DNA of 41,317 nt from an uncultured Pelagibacteraceae bacterium. Lineage in GTDB: Bacteria > Pseudomonadota > Alphaproteobacteria > Pelagibacterales > Pelagibacteraceae. Positions 16,803 through 25,691 of this stretch are shown here, piece after piece. Positions within the stretch are counted from its first letter, which is position 1, and every line of letters begins with the position of its first letter. Made by a program: the position numbers and the translations under genes. Under the pieces are notes generated by a model. It was not told where the DNA came from and did not search any database. It was given only the letters and a program-made list of their open reading frames with translations. Location of the stretch: contig CACBLI010000011.1 of NCBI GenBank assembly GCA_902540235.1, positions 1-41,317 on the forward strand, written 5' to 3'.

Positions 16803-17633
16803 TTATTTTTCCCTTATTTTGTCAGCCTCAAAAACACCTAGAACGTGAAAATCTTGACAATGTAATCCTAATTCCTCTAAAGATTTTTGAACTTTAGTAT
16901 CCTCAATATGTCCATCAAGATCACACAGAAAAAAAAATGAGTCAAATGAGTTTTTTTCAGGATAGCTTTGCAGTTTGGTTAAATTTACTCCATTAATTGC
17001 AAACCCACCAAGAGATTGATAAAGGGCAGCTGGTTTACTTTTTAATTTAAATAAAAAAGATGTAATATATTTTTTTTTACCATACTCTGGTTGAGAGATA
17101 TCTTTTCCCATTAATAAAAATCTTGTTAAATTTCCATTTTCATTTTCAATATTTTTTTTTATTACCTCTAAATTATAAGTTTTTGCACTTAACGAAGAGG
17201 CTATTGCTGCTTTTGTTCTATCTTTGCTAATTGATACCATTTCAGCGGAGCCGGCAGTATCTGCTCTGACGTGCTCAATAAGGTTGTGGAATTTTATGAA
17301 TTTTGAACATTGAGACAATGCCTGACCGTGCGAGTAAACATTTTTAATCTCTGAGATTTTCACTCCTTTAAGACCTAACAAATTATGTTCAATTTTTTGG
17401 AAATACTCAGAGTATATATTAAGCCTATATTTAAATATTAGATATTCGATTCCTATATTTCCTGTAATTCGATTTGATTCTGGTATTATTATCTTAGAAT
17501 GAGAGTCTTTTGTAGCTTTTATGAAACATTCATCAAATGTTTTACATGGGATAATTTCGGCATCAGGCTCAATTGATAAAGCTGCTAAGTGTGAGTATGC
17601 TCCATAAGTTCCTTGAAAATAAATTTTGTTCAT
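16803..17633 (-). CDS. pheA: Prephenate dehydratase
   Basis: Converts prephenate to phenylpyruvate for phenylalanine. The 276-residue protein is a stand-alone dehydratase without chorismate mutase. Residues equivalent to the E. coli catalytic set are present: N54, S101 and Q108 (within SHGQALSQC), and T170-R171-F172 of the TRF motif. The usual PIENS motif is altered to PESNR (51-55), though its asparagine is kept. The C-terminal ACT domain (about 188-270) has QSYP where the Phe-binding ESRP motif is usual, so feedback control may differ. It overlaps kdsB by four bases; kdsB-pheA is a standard alphaproteobacterial pair. Confidence 0.93.
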   Translation of the reverse strand: MNKIYFQGTYGAYSHLAALSIEPDAEIIPCKTFDECFIKATKDSHSKIIIPESNRITGNIGIEYLIFKYRLNIYSEYFQKIEHNLLGLKGVKISEIKNVYSHGQALSQCSKFIKFHNLIEHVRADTAGSAEMVSISKDRTKAAIASSLSAKTYNLEVIKKNIENENGNLTRFLLMGKDISQPEYGKKKYITSFLFKLKSKPAALYQSLGGFAINGVNLTKLQSYPEKNSFDSFFFLCDLDGHIEDTKVQKSLEELGLHCQDFHVLGVFEADKIREK

Positions 17634-18367
17634 TTCAATTTATATTCCATTATTTTTTTTATAGCTAGAAAATCCTCTTCTGTATCTACTCCTATAGGTG
17701 TTGTTTCTGCTAAAGCAACATTAATCTTGATGTTATTTTCTAATGCTCTGTGTTGTTCGAGCCTATATTTAATTTCATTAGCAGACTGATTAAATGATAC
17801 AAATTTTTTTAGAGTTTCTTTTTTATAACAATATATTCCTAAATGTTGATAAATTTTTTGATTTTGATCAAATATTTTTCTAGAAAAGTTAATAGCTTCA
17901 GGAAAATTACTGTTCGTTAAATTTTCTTCTGTAATAACTTTTACGACATTTTCATTTTTATATAGCCCTTTTATTGAAATAGCTGAAGCCAAAGTACCTA
18001 AATTAGAATTACTTTTAATCATTCGATTGTTTAATCTTTTTATATCATTTGTATTCATTAAAGGCTCGTCCCCTTGTAGATTCATTACTAAATCAATTTT
18101 TGAATTATCAAACTTCGTGAGCGCCTCATATATTCTATCTGTTCCAGTTTTATGATAGTTCTTAGTAATAATTGCTTGACCTCCATTTTTCTTAACATCG
18201 TCTACTATTTCTTGATCTTCAGCTGCAACTATCACGTCTCCAATATTTGCTTGCTCTGCCTTCTTATAAACATGGGAAATAATTGATAAACCATTGACTT
18301 TTAGTAGAGGTTTGCCTGGTAATCTTGTAGCAGACAACCTTGATGGAATTATGACTAACGTTTTCAT
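17630..18367 (-). CDS. kdsB: 3-deoxy-manno-octulosonate cytidylyltransferase
   Basis: Activates Kdo to CMP-Kdo for lipopolysaccharide inner core synthesis. The start chosen is ATG 18367, giving 245 aa beginning MKTLVIIPSRLSATRLPGKP, the invariant nucleotide-binding N-terminus; the longer frame to 18433 adds 22 residues unlike the family. NLQGDEPLM marks the metal and substrate site. With kdsD at 23373-24344 and lptB/lptC it implies a Kdo-containing LPS. Divergent from the cytochrome c gene, as in many alphaproteobacteria. Confidence 0.95.
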   Translation of the reverse strand: MKTLVIIPSRLSATRLPGKPLLKVNGLSIISHVYKKAEQANIGDVIVAAEDQEIVDDVKKNGGQAIITKNYHKTGTDRIYEALTKFDNSKIDLVMNLQGDEPLMNTNDIKRLNNRMIKSNSNLGTLASAISIKGLYKNENVVKVITEENLTNSNFPEAINFSRKIFDQNQKIYQHLGIYCYKKETLKKFVSFNQSANEIKYRLEQHRALENNIKINVALAETTPIGVDTEEDFLAIKKIMEYKLK

Positions 18368-18442
18368 CGATGTTTTTTGTATTTTATTAGAATATAAACA
18401 GAGGCAAAAATGTACATTAAAATATGTAAGCAATTTTATATT

Positions 18443-18448
18443 TATAAT
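18443..18448 (+). promoter_or_regulatory. Candidate -10 element for the cytochrome c gene
   Basis: TATAAT in the 109-base spacer between kdsB and the cytochrome c gene, 28 bases upstream of the cytochrome ATG. No clear -35. Weak evidence in such AT-rich DNA. Confidence 0.3.
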
Positions 18449-18476
18449 GTTATACGTTTAAATCAAATTTTTATAA

Positions 18477-19019
18477 ATGGATTCTTTTGAACTTAATAAA
18501 ATAATAGCTGCTGTATTAATGGTAGCACTGCTTGTGATTGGTATTGGAAAACTTTCTGATGTGATTTTTCATGTCCAGAAACCTGAAACTCCGGGTTACG
18601 CTGTAGATGTAGAGCAAGCCGTTGTTGCTAGCACTCAAAGTTCTTCTGAAATCATTGATGAAAAGGTAGATATGGCTGCTTTAATGGCTTTGGGGGATAT
18701 TGCGACTGGTGAAAAAGTATTTAAAAAGTGCGCAGCCTGTCATTCAATTGTCAAAGGAGGGAAAAACAATATTGGTCCAGCTCTTTATAATGTTGTGGGC
18801 AGAAAAGTTGGGGCCGTTGATGATTACAAATATTCAAAAGCTCTCTCTGCACATGGAAAAGAATGGAGCTTTGAGGAATTAAATGGCTACTTAATAAAAC
18901 CAGCTAAATGGATTAAGGGAACTAAAATGGCATTTGCGGGTTTAAGAAAAGAGAAAGACCGAGCATCAGTAATTTTATATTTAAATGAAAATTCTGATAA
19001 TCCTTTACCGTTACCGTAA
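18477..19019 (+). CDS. Membrane-anchored cytochrome c (CycM / c552-like)
   Basis: Class I c-type cytochrome tethered to the inner membrane, expected to carry electrons from the bc1 complex to cytochrome oxidase. In 180 aa: an uncleaved N-terminal membrane helix (about 9-31), a linker of some 45 residues, then the haem domain with CAACH (C85, C88, H89) and the axial methionine M151 in GTKMAF. The gene is divergent from kdsB-pheA, the usual place of cycM in alphaproteobacteria. Its last nine bases overlap the convergent argF. Confidence 0.92.
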   Translation: MDSFELNKIIAAVLMVALLVIGIGKLSDVIFHVQKPETPGYAVDVEQAVVASTQSSSEIIDEKVDMAALMALGDIATGEKVFKKCAACHSIVKGGKNNIGPALYNVVGRKVGAVDDYKYSKALSAHGKEWSFEELNGYLIKPAKWIKGTKMAFAGLRKEKDRASVILYLNENSDNPLPLP

Positions 19020-19949
19020 TTTACCAAAACAGTAGAGTAATATAGATTTTTGCACGTGGACTCTATTAGCAGCTTGTTGCCAAACTTTTGATTTTTTGCT
19101 CAAAAAAACTTTTTCATCAACCTCTTTACCTCTAGGTAAGCAATGGAGAAAAATGCAGTCTTTTTTAGCATAACTCATTAATCTCTCAGTTATTTTAAAA
19201 CGCTTAAAATGATTTAACTTGTTCTTTTTATTAACCTTATCATTTAAAGAGATAACTTTATCTGAAAAAATAACATCAGATCGTTTTACAGCTTTGTAGG
19301 GATCGGAAAAAATTGAAATTTTATTAGTGTTGTTTTTTAAATAAACCAAAAATTTTTTTTTTGGTTGATAATTTTTAGGACAACCAATATTTAATTTAAA
19401 AGAAAACTTAATAGATGCTGTTATCAGAGAATTTAAAACATTGTTTGAGTCTCCTATCCAAGAAATATTTAGCCTTGATATTGGTTTTTTTTTTATTTCT
19501 TCGACAGTAAATATATCTGATAGAATTTGAGTGGGATGAGAAGATGGACTTAAACCATTTATTATAGGTATTGATAAAAATTTTCTAAATTCCTCAAGTT
19601 TTTTATCATCATCTGTTCTTAGCATAAAAATGTTTCCGAAATTTGACAATATTTTAGCTGTATCTTGAATACTCTCTCCCCCTCTTGATAAATGCAATTC
19701 GTCCGGTCTAAGTGTTAATGCACTTCCACCTAATTGTTTAATAGCTAAATAAAAGCTTAATCTTGTTCTTAGACTAGATTTTTCAAACATTTGTATCAAC
19801 AATTTACCCTTTAAAGGTGCAGATCTATCAATTTGAAGATTACTCAAATTTTTCCTCTCTTTTTTTCTTCTTTTTGCATCAGTTATAATTTTTCTAAGAT
19901 CCTTAGCTGGAATATCTTCCAAATTAATAAAATGATTCATCTTATTCAA
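19011..19949 (-). CDS. argF: Ornithine carbamoyltransferase
   Basis: Makes citrulline from ornithine and carbamoyl phosphate. In 312 aa: the carbamoyl-phosphate loop reads SSLRTR (where STRTR is classic; SLRTR variants occur in the family), HPTQ for carbamoyl phosphate binding, and the HCLPRG motif with its catalytic cysteine near the C-terminus. The ornithine-binding loop is less conserved. It overlaps the argD stop by eight bases, forming an argD-argF operon typical of alphaproteobacteria. Confidence 0.93.
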   Translation of the reverse strand: MNKMNHFINLEDIPAKDLRKIITDAKRRKKERKNLSNLQIDRSAPLKGKLLIQMFEKSSLRTRLSFYLAIKQLGGSALTLRPDELHLSRGGESIQDTAKILSNFGNIFMLRTDDDKKLEEFRKFLSIPIINGLSPSSHPTQILSDIFTVEEIKKKPISRLNISWIGDSNNVLNSLITASIKFSFKLNIGCPKNYQPKKKFLVYLKNNTNKISIFSDPYKAVKRSDVIFSDKVISLNDKVNKKNKLNHFKRFKITERLMSYAKKDCIFLHCLPRGKEVDEKVFLSKKSKVWQQAANRVHVQKSILLYCFGKLR

Positions 19950-21108
19950 ACTCTTTACAAACTTTGGTAATAATTTTAATAGCTTTATCCAGCTCTTTTT
20001 TTTTAACGGTTAAAGGAGGTAAAATACGAATAACATTCTCTGCTGCACGAATAGTCAAAAGCTTATTATTCATCAACTTGTTTATGAAAATAGCTTGATC
20101 TTTGTGAAGTTGTATTCCAATTAATAAACCTCTTCCTCTTATTTCTTTAATTATTTTTGGATATTTATCCTTTATCTTATTTAGTTTTAACAAAAAATAT
20201 TTTGATAACTTTTTAACATTACTTAAAAAACTTTTAGTAGATACTATATCCATAACAGTATTTCCAACAGCCATAGCTAAAGGATTTCCTCCGAAAGTCG
20301 ATCCATGGGTTCCTGGTGTCATTCCAGATGCAACTTTTTTATTCATTAAAACAGCTCCAATTGGAAATCCACCACCTATTCCTTTAGCAATGGGAACTAT
20401 ATCAGGCTTTACCTTAGATCTTTCGAAAGCAAGAAAATTTCCAGATCGTGACACTCCACACTGTACTTCATCCAATATAAGTAATATTTTTTTTTTGTCA
20501 CATAATTTTCTTAATTCTTTTAAGCAAAAATCAGGGATCACTTTTATACCAGACTCTCCTCCAATGGTTTCAAGCATAATTGCTGCTGTATTTTTATTAA
20601 TCTTTTTTATTAATGATTTGTGGTCACCAAATGTAAAATGATCAAATCCTGGGACTTTTGGTCCAAAACCTTCTGTCATTTTTTTTGAGCCGCTAGCGAA
20701 TATAGCTGCAATAGTTCTTCCATGAAAAGAATTTTTTACGCATAGAATTCTGTTCTTATTAGGTTTTCCAATTGAAAAAAAGTATCTTCTTGCAACTTTA
20801 ATAGCTGTCTCAGTGGCTTCTGTGCCACTATTTTGAAAGATAACACGTTCTGCAAATGTTTTTTGACATAGTTTTTTTGCTAATTTTTCTCCCTCAGGAA
20901 TCTCAAAAGCATTAGATACATGCCATAGTTTTTTTGATTGTTTTTTAACAGAATTTATTAATTTTGGATGAGCATGACCAAGTGATAGTACTGCAATACC
21001 TGCACAAAAGTCTAAATATTTTTTTCCATCTGTTGAATAAAGATAACTGCCCTTACCGTATTTAAAAGAAATTTTTTTTCTATTATAATTTTTTGCTAGA
21101 TAGCTCAT
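19942..21108 (-). CDS. argD: Acetylornithine aminotransferase
   Basis: PLP enzyme that converts N-acetylglutamate semialdehyde to N-acetylornithine (may also serve in lysine synthesis). The start at ATG 21108 gives 388 aa beginning MSYLAKNYNRKKI, in line with the family and preceded by a good ribosome binding site; the longer frame to 21189 adds a non-family extension. PLP lysine is K242 (AKGIGGGFPIG), with D213 of LDEVQ contacting the PLP ring nitrogen and NSGTEATE at 93-100 for phosphate. Divergent from gcrA, upstream of argF. Confidence 0.95.
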   Translation of the reverse strand: MSYLAKNYNRKKISFKYGKGSYLYSTDGKKYLDFCAGIAVLSLGHAHPKLINSVKKQSKKLWHVSNAFEIPEGEKLAKKLCQKTFAERVIFQNSGTEATETAIKVARRYFFSIGKPNKNRILCVKNSFHGRTIAAIFASGSKKMTEGFGPKVPGFDHFTFGDHKSLIKKINKNTAAIMLETIGGESGIKVIPDFCLKELRKLCDKKKILLILDEVQCGVSRSGNFLAFERSKVKPDIVPIAKGIGGGFPIGAVLMNKKVASGMTPGTHGSTFGGNPLAMAVGNTVMDIVSTKSFLSNVKKLSKYFLLKLNKIKDKYPKIIKEIRGRGLLIGIQLHKDQAIFINKLMNNKLLTIRAAENVIRILPPLTVKKKELDKAIKIITKVCKEFE

Positions 21109-21113
21109 ATTTG

Positions 21114-21120
21114 TCCCTTT
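21114..21120 (-). promoter_or_regulatory. Ribosome binding site deciding the argD start
   Basis: AAAGGGA on the minus strand, five bases before the ATG at 21108. Strong Shine-Dalgarno-like sites are scarce in this window, so this one supports the shorter argD frame. Confidence 0.6.
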
Positions 21121-21243
21121 AAATCTTTGTATAAACTTAATAATTAAATACAAGTGAGGATTGAATAGATATCTTATAATTATAGTCAATTATGTTGATA
21201 AGTAATAATAATAACTTGTTTATTTAAATTTTATATCAGTATA

Positions 21244-21252
21244 TGGTATAAT
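21244..21252 (+). promoter_or_regulatory. Candidate extended -10 promoter of gcrA
   Basis: TGGTATAAT (TGn plus TATAAT) 31 bases upstream of the gcrA ATG, a good extended -10 that would not require a -35. It lies in the 175-base spacer between argD and gcrA (21109-21283), which contains nothing else I recognise and no GANTC (CcrM) site. Confidence 0.45.
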
Positions 21253-21283
21253 TAAAAAATACTTATACATTATATAGTTATTA

Positions 21284-21778
21284 ATGAGTTGGACAGAAGA
21301 CAAAGTAAATAAACTCAAAGAGTTATGGGGAAAAGGAAAAACAGCTAGCCAAATCGCTGAGATTATAGGTGGAATTAGTAGAAATGCTGTAATTGGAAAA
21401 GCCCATAGATTAAACTTGTCAGCTAAAATTAGGAGTAAATCCAGCACTTTTAAAAAAATGGATGAAAATTTGGGCATCCCCCAAAATGAGAAGCAAAAAA
21501 GGGGAAGAAGAAATCGTTTCAAATCATTAATCATTGAAAAAGATTTTGAACCTGAGAATCCAAAGCAACTTGAGGAACTTGATGAGAATTCATGTAAATG
21601 GCCTATTGGACATCCTGATGAAAAAACATTTTATTTTTGTGGTAGATCCTCACTGAAAGATTTTTCATACTGCAAGCTACACCTTTTATATGCCTACCAG
21701 CCTAAAGGTAAAAAAGAGGACACAGTTGAAAAAGATGAAATTCCAGAATTTATAGAAAAAAAAATAAAATCTGCTTAA
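21284..21778 (+). CDS. gcrA: Cell-cycle regulator GcrA
   Basis: GcrA is an alphaproteobacterial transcription factor that binds sigma-70 RNA polymerase and promoters carrying methylated GANTC sites. The 164-residue protein begins with the diagnostic DNA-binding domain (MSWTEDKVNKLKELWGKG, then SASQIA-like helix and SRNAVIGKAHRLNL, 1-45), a variable basic linker, and the C-terminal sigma-binding region with CKWPIGHP and a later FCG...YC pair (about 105-135). Target genes cannot be inferred from this window. The gene stands alone, convergent with the epimerase gene six bases away. Confidence 0.95.
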   Translation: MSWTEDKVNKLKELWGKGKTASQIAEIIGGISRNAVIGKAHRLNLSAKIRSKSSTFKKMDENLGIPQNEKQKRGRRNRFKSLIIEKDFEPENPKQLEELDENSCKWPIGHPDEKTFYFCGRSSLKDFSYCKLHLLYAYQPKGKKEDTVEKDEIPEFIEKKIKSA

Positions 21779-21784
21779 AATTTT

Positions 21785-22744
21785 TCAATCAGACGTAGGT
21801 TCCTTAGAAAATTGACCGCCTTCTCTCCACATATAGCTGTACTTTTTAATTTCATCCTTAAAATTTTTTTTTGGAGGGACTCCAATACTTGAATTAGTAG
21901 CATAATTATTAGAAATTACATTATCATACTTTAAAAGTCTCAATTGATCAGTGGTTAAAAGAGGTTTGGGCATTAACTCAAATATTTTAGCAGAAATTTT
22001 TGCTACAATCATAGGAAACGGTATAAGAAGTCTTTTTTTTTCAATTGAATTTAGGAGGATCAATAAAATTTCTTTAAATGACAAAATCTCAGGCCCAATA
22101 CACTCTATAATTTTTGAGTTAATGTTTTGTTTGATAGTGTCCAATATAACATCAGTCAAATCGGAACAATGAATGGGCGTAAATTTAGTTTTACCATTAT
22201 AATATAATGGAAAAATAGGAAGTCTATTTAAAAGTGTCATAAACATTGTAGAAAAGTTATCATCTACAGAATAAACGATTGATGGTCTTAAAATTAGGGC
22301 TTTATTAAAAAATCTTAAAACATTTTTTTCTCCTTTGAGTTTACTTATCGCATATTCTGAATCTAGAGCTTTGTCTATTCCAAGTGCAGAAACGTGGATT
22401 AATTGTTGGATCTTATATCTATTAGCTAGATTTGCGAGCATCGATGGGAAATTAGTATGAATATTGGTAAATGAATTTTTTTTTCCACTCTCAAATAATA
22501 TCCCTATTAAATTAATACAAATATTATTTTTTTCGAAAAAAGGTTTTATTTCATTTTCATCAAATGGGTTTGCTTCAATTATATCTATGTAACCTGCATT
22601 AGCTTGGGTTTTAATGAAATTACCCTTTGTGTGAGCATTACGAGTAATCACAGTCACTTTATAATTGTTTTTGGCTAACTTTCTTATTAAATTTCTACCA
22701 ATTTGACCTGTACCACCAAAAATTAGACAATTTTTTGCTTTCAT
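21785..22744 (-). CDS. NAD(P)-dependent epimerase/dehydratase, NDUFA9-like
   Basis: Atypical short-chain dehydrogenase of 319 aa related to the NDUFA9 accessory subunit of respiratory complex I. It has the nucleotide-binding GxxGxxG at 10-16 (GGTGQIG) and a YxxxK pair (YAISK, near residue 132). In alphaproteobacteria such proteins are annotated as complex I-associated, or simply as NAD-dependent epimerases; the exact role here is uncertain. Its ATG is only 16 bases from that of the divergent RNase D-like gene. Confidence 0.85.
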   Translation of the reverse strand: MKAKNCLIFGGTGQIGRNLIRKLAKNNYKVTVITRNAHTKGNFIKTQANAGYIDIIEANPFDENEIKPFFEKNNICINLIGILFESGKKNSFTNIHTNFPSMLANLANRYKIQQLIHVSALGIDKALDSEYAISKLKGEKNVLRFFNKALILRPSIVYSVDDNFSTMFMTLLNRLPIFPLYYNGKTKFTPIHCSDLTDVILDTIKQNINSKIIECIGPEILSFKEILLILLNSIEKKRLLIPFPMIVAKISAKIFELMPKPLLTTDQLRLLKYDNVISNNYATNSSIGVPPKKNFKDEIKKYSYMWREGGQFSKEPTSD

Positions 22745-22760
22745 ATATATATTATAAAAA

Positions 22761-23372
22761 ATGAATATTGATATTAAGCTTCACAAAGATGATTTACCAG
22801 ATGATTTAAAATTAGGCAACGTAATAGCGGTAGATGGTGAATTTATGGGACTAAACGTGAAAAGGGATCCTCTATGTCTAATTCAAATTTCTACAGGAAA
22901 TTCTGACGCACATATTATCCAACTTAATAGATCAGACTATAAAGCTCCAAATCTGATCAAAGTTTTAAATGATAACAAAATTAAAAAAATTTTTCATTAT
23001 GGTAGAGCAGATTTAGCATTCATCAAATATTATTTAAAAACTGACACTGATAATATTGAAGACACTAAGATTGCCTCAAAACTTGCTAGATCTTACTCAG
23101 ACAATCATTCTCTAAAAACATTAATTAAAGAGTTTAAAAATATAGATATAAGCAAGCAGTTTCAAAGTTCAGATTTTGGTGGTAAATTAAATGACGCTCA
23201 ACTAAAATACTGTGCGAATGATGTTGTTTATCTTCATGAAATACACTCTAAATTAGAAGAGATACTTATAAGAGAAAAAAGAATAAATCTCTACAGAGAG
23301 TGCATTAAATTCTTGAAAACAAGAGTCGATTTAGATCTTGCCCAATTTAAAGATGATATATGGTCCCATTAA
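22761..23372 (+). CDS. Ribonuclease D-like 3'-5' exonuclease (DEDDy), short form
   Basis: 203-residue exonuclease of the DEDDy class without HRDC domains, the short form common in alphaproteobacteria; expected to trim structured RNA 3' ends. Visible catalytic residues: D25 and E27 (VDGEF, where DTE is more usual), D84 in the HYGRADLAFI segment, and Y150 with D154 (YCANDVVYLHEI). First gene of the long plus-strand run; kdsD starts directly after its stop. Promoters for it and for the divergent epimerase must overlap one another's coding sequence because the spacer is 16 bases. Confidence 0.9.
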   Translation: MNIDIKLHKDDLPDDLKLGNVIAVDGEFMGLNVKRDPLCLIQISTGNSDAHIIQLNRSDYKAPNLIKVLNDNKIKKIFHYGRADLAFIKYYLKTDTDNIEDTKIASKLARSYSDNHSLKTLIKEFKNIDISKQFQSSDFGGKLNDAQLKYCANDVVYLHEIHSKLEEILIREKRINLYRECIKFLKTRVDLDLAQFKDDIWSH

Positions 23373-24344
23373 ATGAATAAAAATTCTTTAAAAAATATTG
23401 CAATCAAAGTAATTGATTTAGAAATTAATGCTTTAAAAATTTTAAAAAAGTCAGTTAATAAAAATTTTGATAGAGCAGTAAACACAATTGTTAATTGTCA
23501 ATCAAAGATTATATTATGTGGTGTTGGAAAAAGTGGTCTTATAGCAGCTAAAATTGCATCTACTTTATCTTCTGTTGGCAGCCCAGCTTTTTCATTATCA
23601 GCAAATGATTGTTTGCATGGAGATTTAGGAAGTATTACAAAGAAAGACGTTTTAATACTAATTAGTAACTCCGGAAAATCAGAGGAGATAATCCCAATAA
23701 TCAAATTTGCTAACAGGAATAAAATAAAATTAATAGGAATTGTATCTAAAAAAAATTCTTTCTTATACAAAGGCGCAGACATTAAGATTTTATTACCCGA
23801 GGTAAAAGAGTCTGGTCTTGGTATTGTGCCTACTTCAAGCACCAGTATTCAGCTTGCTATTGGAGACGCTTTAGCTATTGCATCATTAAAAAAAAAGCAA
23901 TTTAGTAAATATGATTTTTCAAAACTTCATCCAGGTGGAAACTTAGGAAAGCAACTAAAAACTGTTGAAGATATAATGGCTCATGGAACAAAAATACCAT
24001 TTATAAATGAGAATAAAAAGATGATAGACGCAATAAAAACCATTTCAAAAAAAAGACTTGGTGTGGTTATTGCTAGAAACAAAAATAAAGTTACTACCGG
24101 TATAATCACAGATGGAAATGTAAGAAAATTAAGACAAAAAAATACAGATTTTCAAAAAACTCTAGTTAAAGATGTAATGACCAAAAATCCCGTTACCATT
24201 ACGTCAGATACATTAGCAGTAAAAGCCTTAAGAATTATGAATGAAAAAAAAATAACTTCTCTATGTGTAATTAAAAATAAAAAAATTAATAAAACAACGG
24301 GACTAATACATATACATCATATACTTGAGACAAATGTTGAATGA
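23373..24344 (+). CDS. kdsD: Arabinose-5-phosphate isomerase (KdsD/KpsF)
   Basis: Isomerises ribulose-5-phosphate to arabinose-5-phosphate, the first committed step to Kdo. The 323-residue protein has an N-terminal SIS domain (GVGKSGLIAAKIASTLSS and the SNSGKSEE sugar-phosphate loop, DCLHGDLG before it) and two C-terminal CBS domains (about 205-323). Its ATG follows the preceding TAA with no gap, and lptC follows its own stop in the same way. kdsD-lptC is a standard alphaproteobacterial order. Confidence 0.95.
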   Translation: MNKNSLKNIAIKVIDLEINALKILKKSVNKNFDRAVNTIVNCQSKIILCGVGKSGLIAAKIASTLSSVGSPAFSLSANDCLHGDLGSITKKDVLILISNSGKSEEIIPIIKFANRNKIKLIGIVSKKNSFLYKGADIKILLPEVKESGLGIVPTSSTSIQLAIGDALAIASLKKKQFSKYDFSKLHPGGNLGKQLKTVEDIMAHGTKIPFINENKKMIDAIKTISKKRLGVVIARNKNKVTTGIITDGNVRKLRQKNTDFQKTLVKDVMTKNPVTITSDTLAVKALRIMNEKKITSLCVIKNKKINKTTGLIHIHHILETNVE

Positions 24345-24923
24345 ATGAAAAAAAAAATTTTAATTCAAATTTTACTCTCAATTTTAATTTTAATTATTTT
24401 TATCTTCGTTTACCAAAAATATTTTAAGATAGATTTGGATAATGATACAACTCTAAATAAAGAAATAAAAAAACAAGAAAATAATCTTGTCAATATTACT
24501 TACGACTCAGTCGATAGGGAGGGTAGACAATATATTATTACTGCTGAGACTGGTAATTTTGATGAGGGATCACCAGAATTGATTTTTATGACAAACGTTA
24601 ACGCAAAAATTGTTCTTGTTGACGGTAGCATAATATATATTGAGTCTTTAAATGCAGAGTACAACAGTTCTAGTTACGACACAAAATTCAAACAAAATGT
24701 CGAGCTTAAGTTTTTAAAACATAGTATTTTTTGTCAAAATCTTAATATTTTTTTTCAAACAAATTTGATTGAAGCGTTCAATGATTTAACTTATAAAAGT
24801 TTGGATTTAATTATGCTCGCTGATAAGATAGAAATAGATTTATTAACAAAAAAATCAAAAATATATAACTTTGATAAGAGTAACGTTATAATTAAGAGAG
24901 AAAATTTCAATGGCGGTAATTAA
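24345..24923 (+). CDS. lptC: LPS export protein LptC
   Basis: Bitopic component of the LPS transport bridge, handing LPS from the LptBFG transporter to periplasmic LptA. 192 aa, close to the E. coli length: N-terminal membrane helix at about 5-25, then a beta-jellyroll domain with the repetitive strand pattern of LptC/LptA proteins (SVDREGRQYIITAETGNF and following). Sequence conservation is low in this family; position after kdsD and before lptB carries much of the call. It is not long enough to be a LptC-LptA fusion. Confidence 0.85.
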   Translation: MKKKILIQILLSILILIIFIFVYQKYFKIDLDNDTTLNKEIKKQENNLVNITYDSVDREGRQYIITAETGNFDEGSPELIFMTNVNAKIVLVDGSIIYIESLNAEYNSSSYDTKFKQNVELKFLKHSIFCQNLNIFFQTNLIEAFNDLTYKSLDLIMLADKIEIDLLTKKSKIYNFDKSNVIIKRENFNGGN

Positions 24924-25686
24924 AAAATTTAGAATTAAATCTTTCAAAAATTTTAGACCTATGCTTAAGTTAGATAGGGTTAGTTTTTCATTTAAGAAAA
25001 GACCTATATTAGACTCAATCAGCTTCGATTTAAATGAAGGGGAAATTTTAGGATTATTGGGTCCTAACGGAGTTGGAAAATCGACAATATTCAATTTAAT
25101 TACAGGACTTCTTAGACCAAGTTTTGGTTCAATTATTATTAATGATAAAGATGTTTTAAATTACCCAATAGCTGAAAGATCTACTACATTTAAAATAGGG
25201 TACGTTCCTCAATATGGTGGATATTTTCACGACCTAACCTTAATTCAAAATCTTAAGGCAATAGCAGAAATACAAATACAGGATAATTCTACAAGATTGA
25301 ATACTGTTGAAAAATTAATATCTCAATTTGAATTTGAATCTATAATAAATATACCTGCAAAATTTTTATCAGGAGGACAAAAAAAAAAATTAGTAATTGC
25401 ATTAGCTTTATTGAATAAACCAAAAGTTTTACTTCTTGACGAGCCTTTTGCTGCATTAGACGTTCTAACAATTAAGATGCTAAAGGAACTAATTGTTAAT
25501 CTTCAATCTGTGGAAAGAATAAGCATTTGTATTTGTGATCATCAAGCAAGAGATCTTTTATCTTGCGTTGATAATGCAATAATTTTATCAAATTGTAAGA
25601 TTATTGCGAAAGGGACTCCCACTCAGCTTGTTAATGATATTAAAGCAAAAAATGCTTATTTTGGTGACTCATTCAAATTTAATTAA
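24910..25686 (+). CDS. lptB: LPS export ABC transporter ATP-binding protein LptB
   Basis: Cytoplasmic ATPase of the LptBFG complex that extracts LPS from the inner membrane. 258 aa with Walker A GPNGVGKST, Q-loop YVPQ, signature LSGGQKKK (LSGGERRR in most LptB), Walker B LLLDEPFAALD, and the LptB-specific C-terminal end AYFGDSF. The start ATG at 24910 overlaps lptC by 14 bases; a second ATG at 24961 (MLKLDRVSF) would fit the family's usual N-terminus equally well. No lptA gene lies between lptC and lptB, and aroA rather than rpoN follows. Confidence 0.94.
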   Translation: MAVIKKFRIKSFKNFRPMLKLDRVSFSFKKRPILDSISFDLNEGEILGLLGPNGVGKSTIFNLITGLLRPSFGSIIINDKDVLNYPIAERSTTFKIGYVPQYGGYFHDLTLIQNLKAIAEIQIQDNSTRLNTVEKLISQFEFESIINIPAKFLSGGQKKKLVIALALLNKPKVLLLDEPFAALDVLTIKMLKELIVNLQSVERISICICDHQARDLLSCVDNAIILSNCKIIAKGTPTQLVNDIKAKNAYFGDSFKFN

Positions 25687-25691
25687 TTTTA

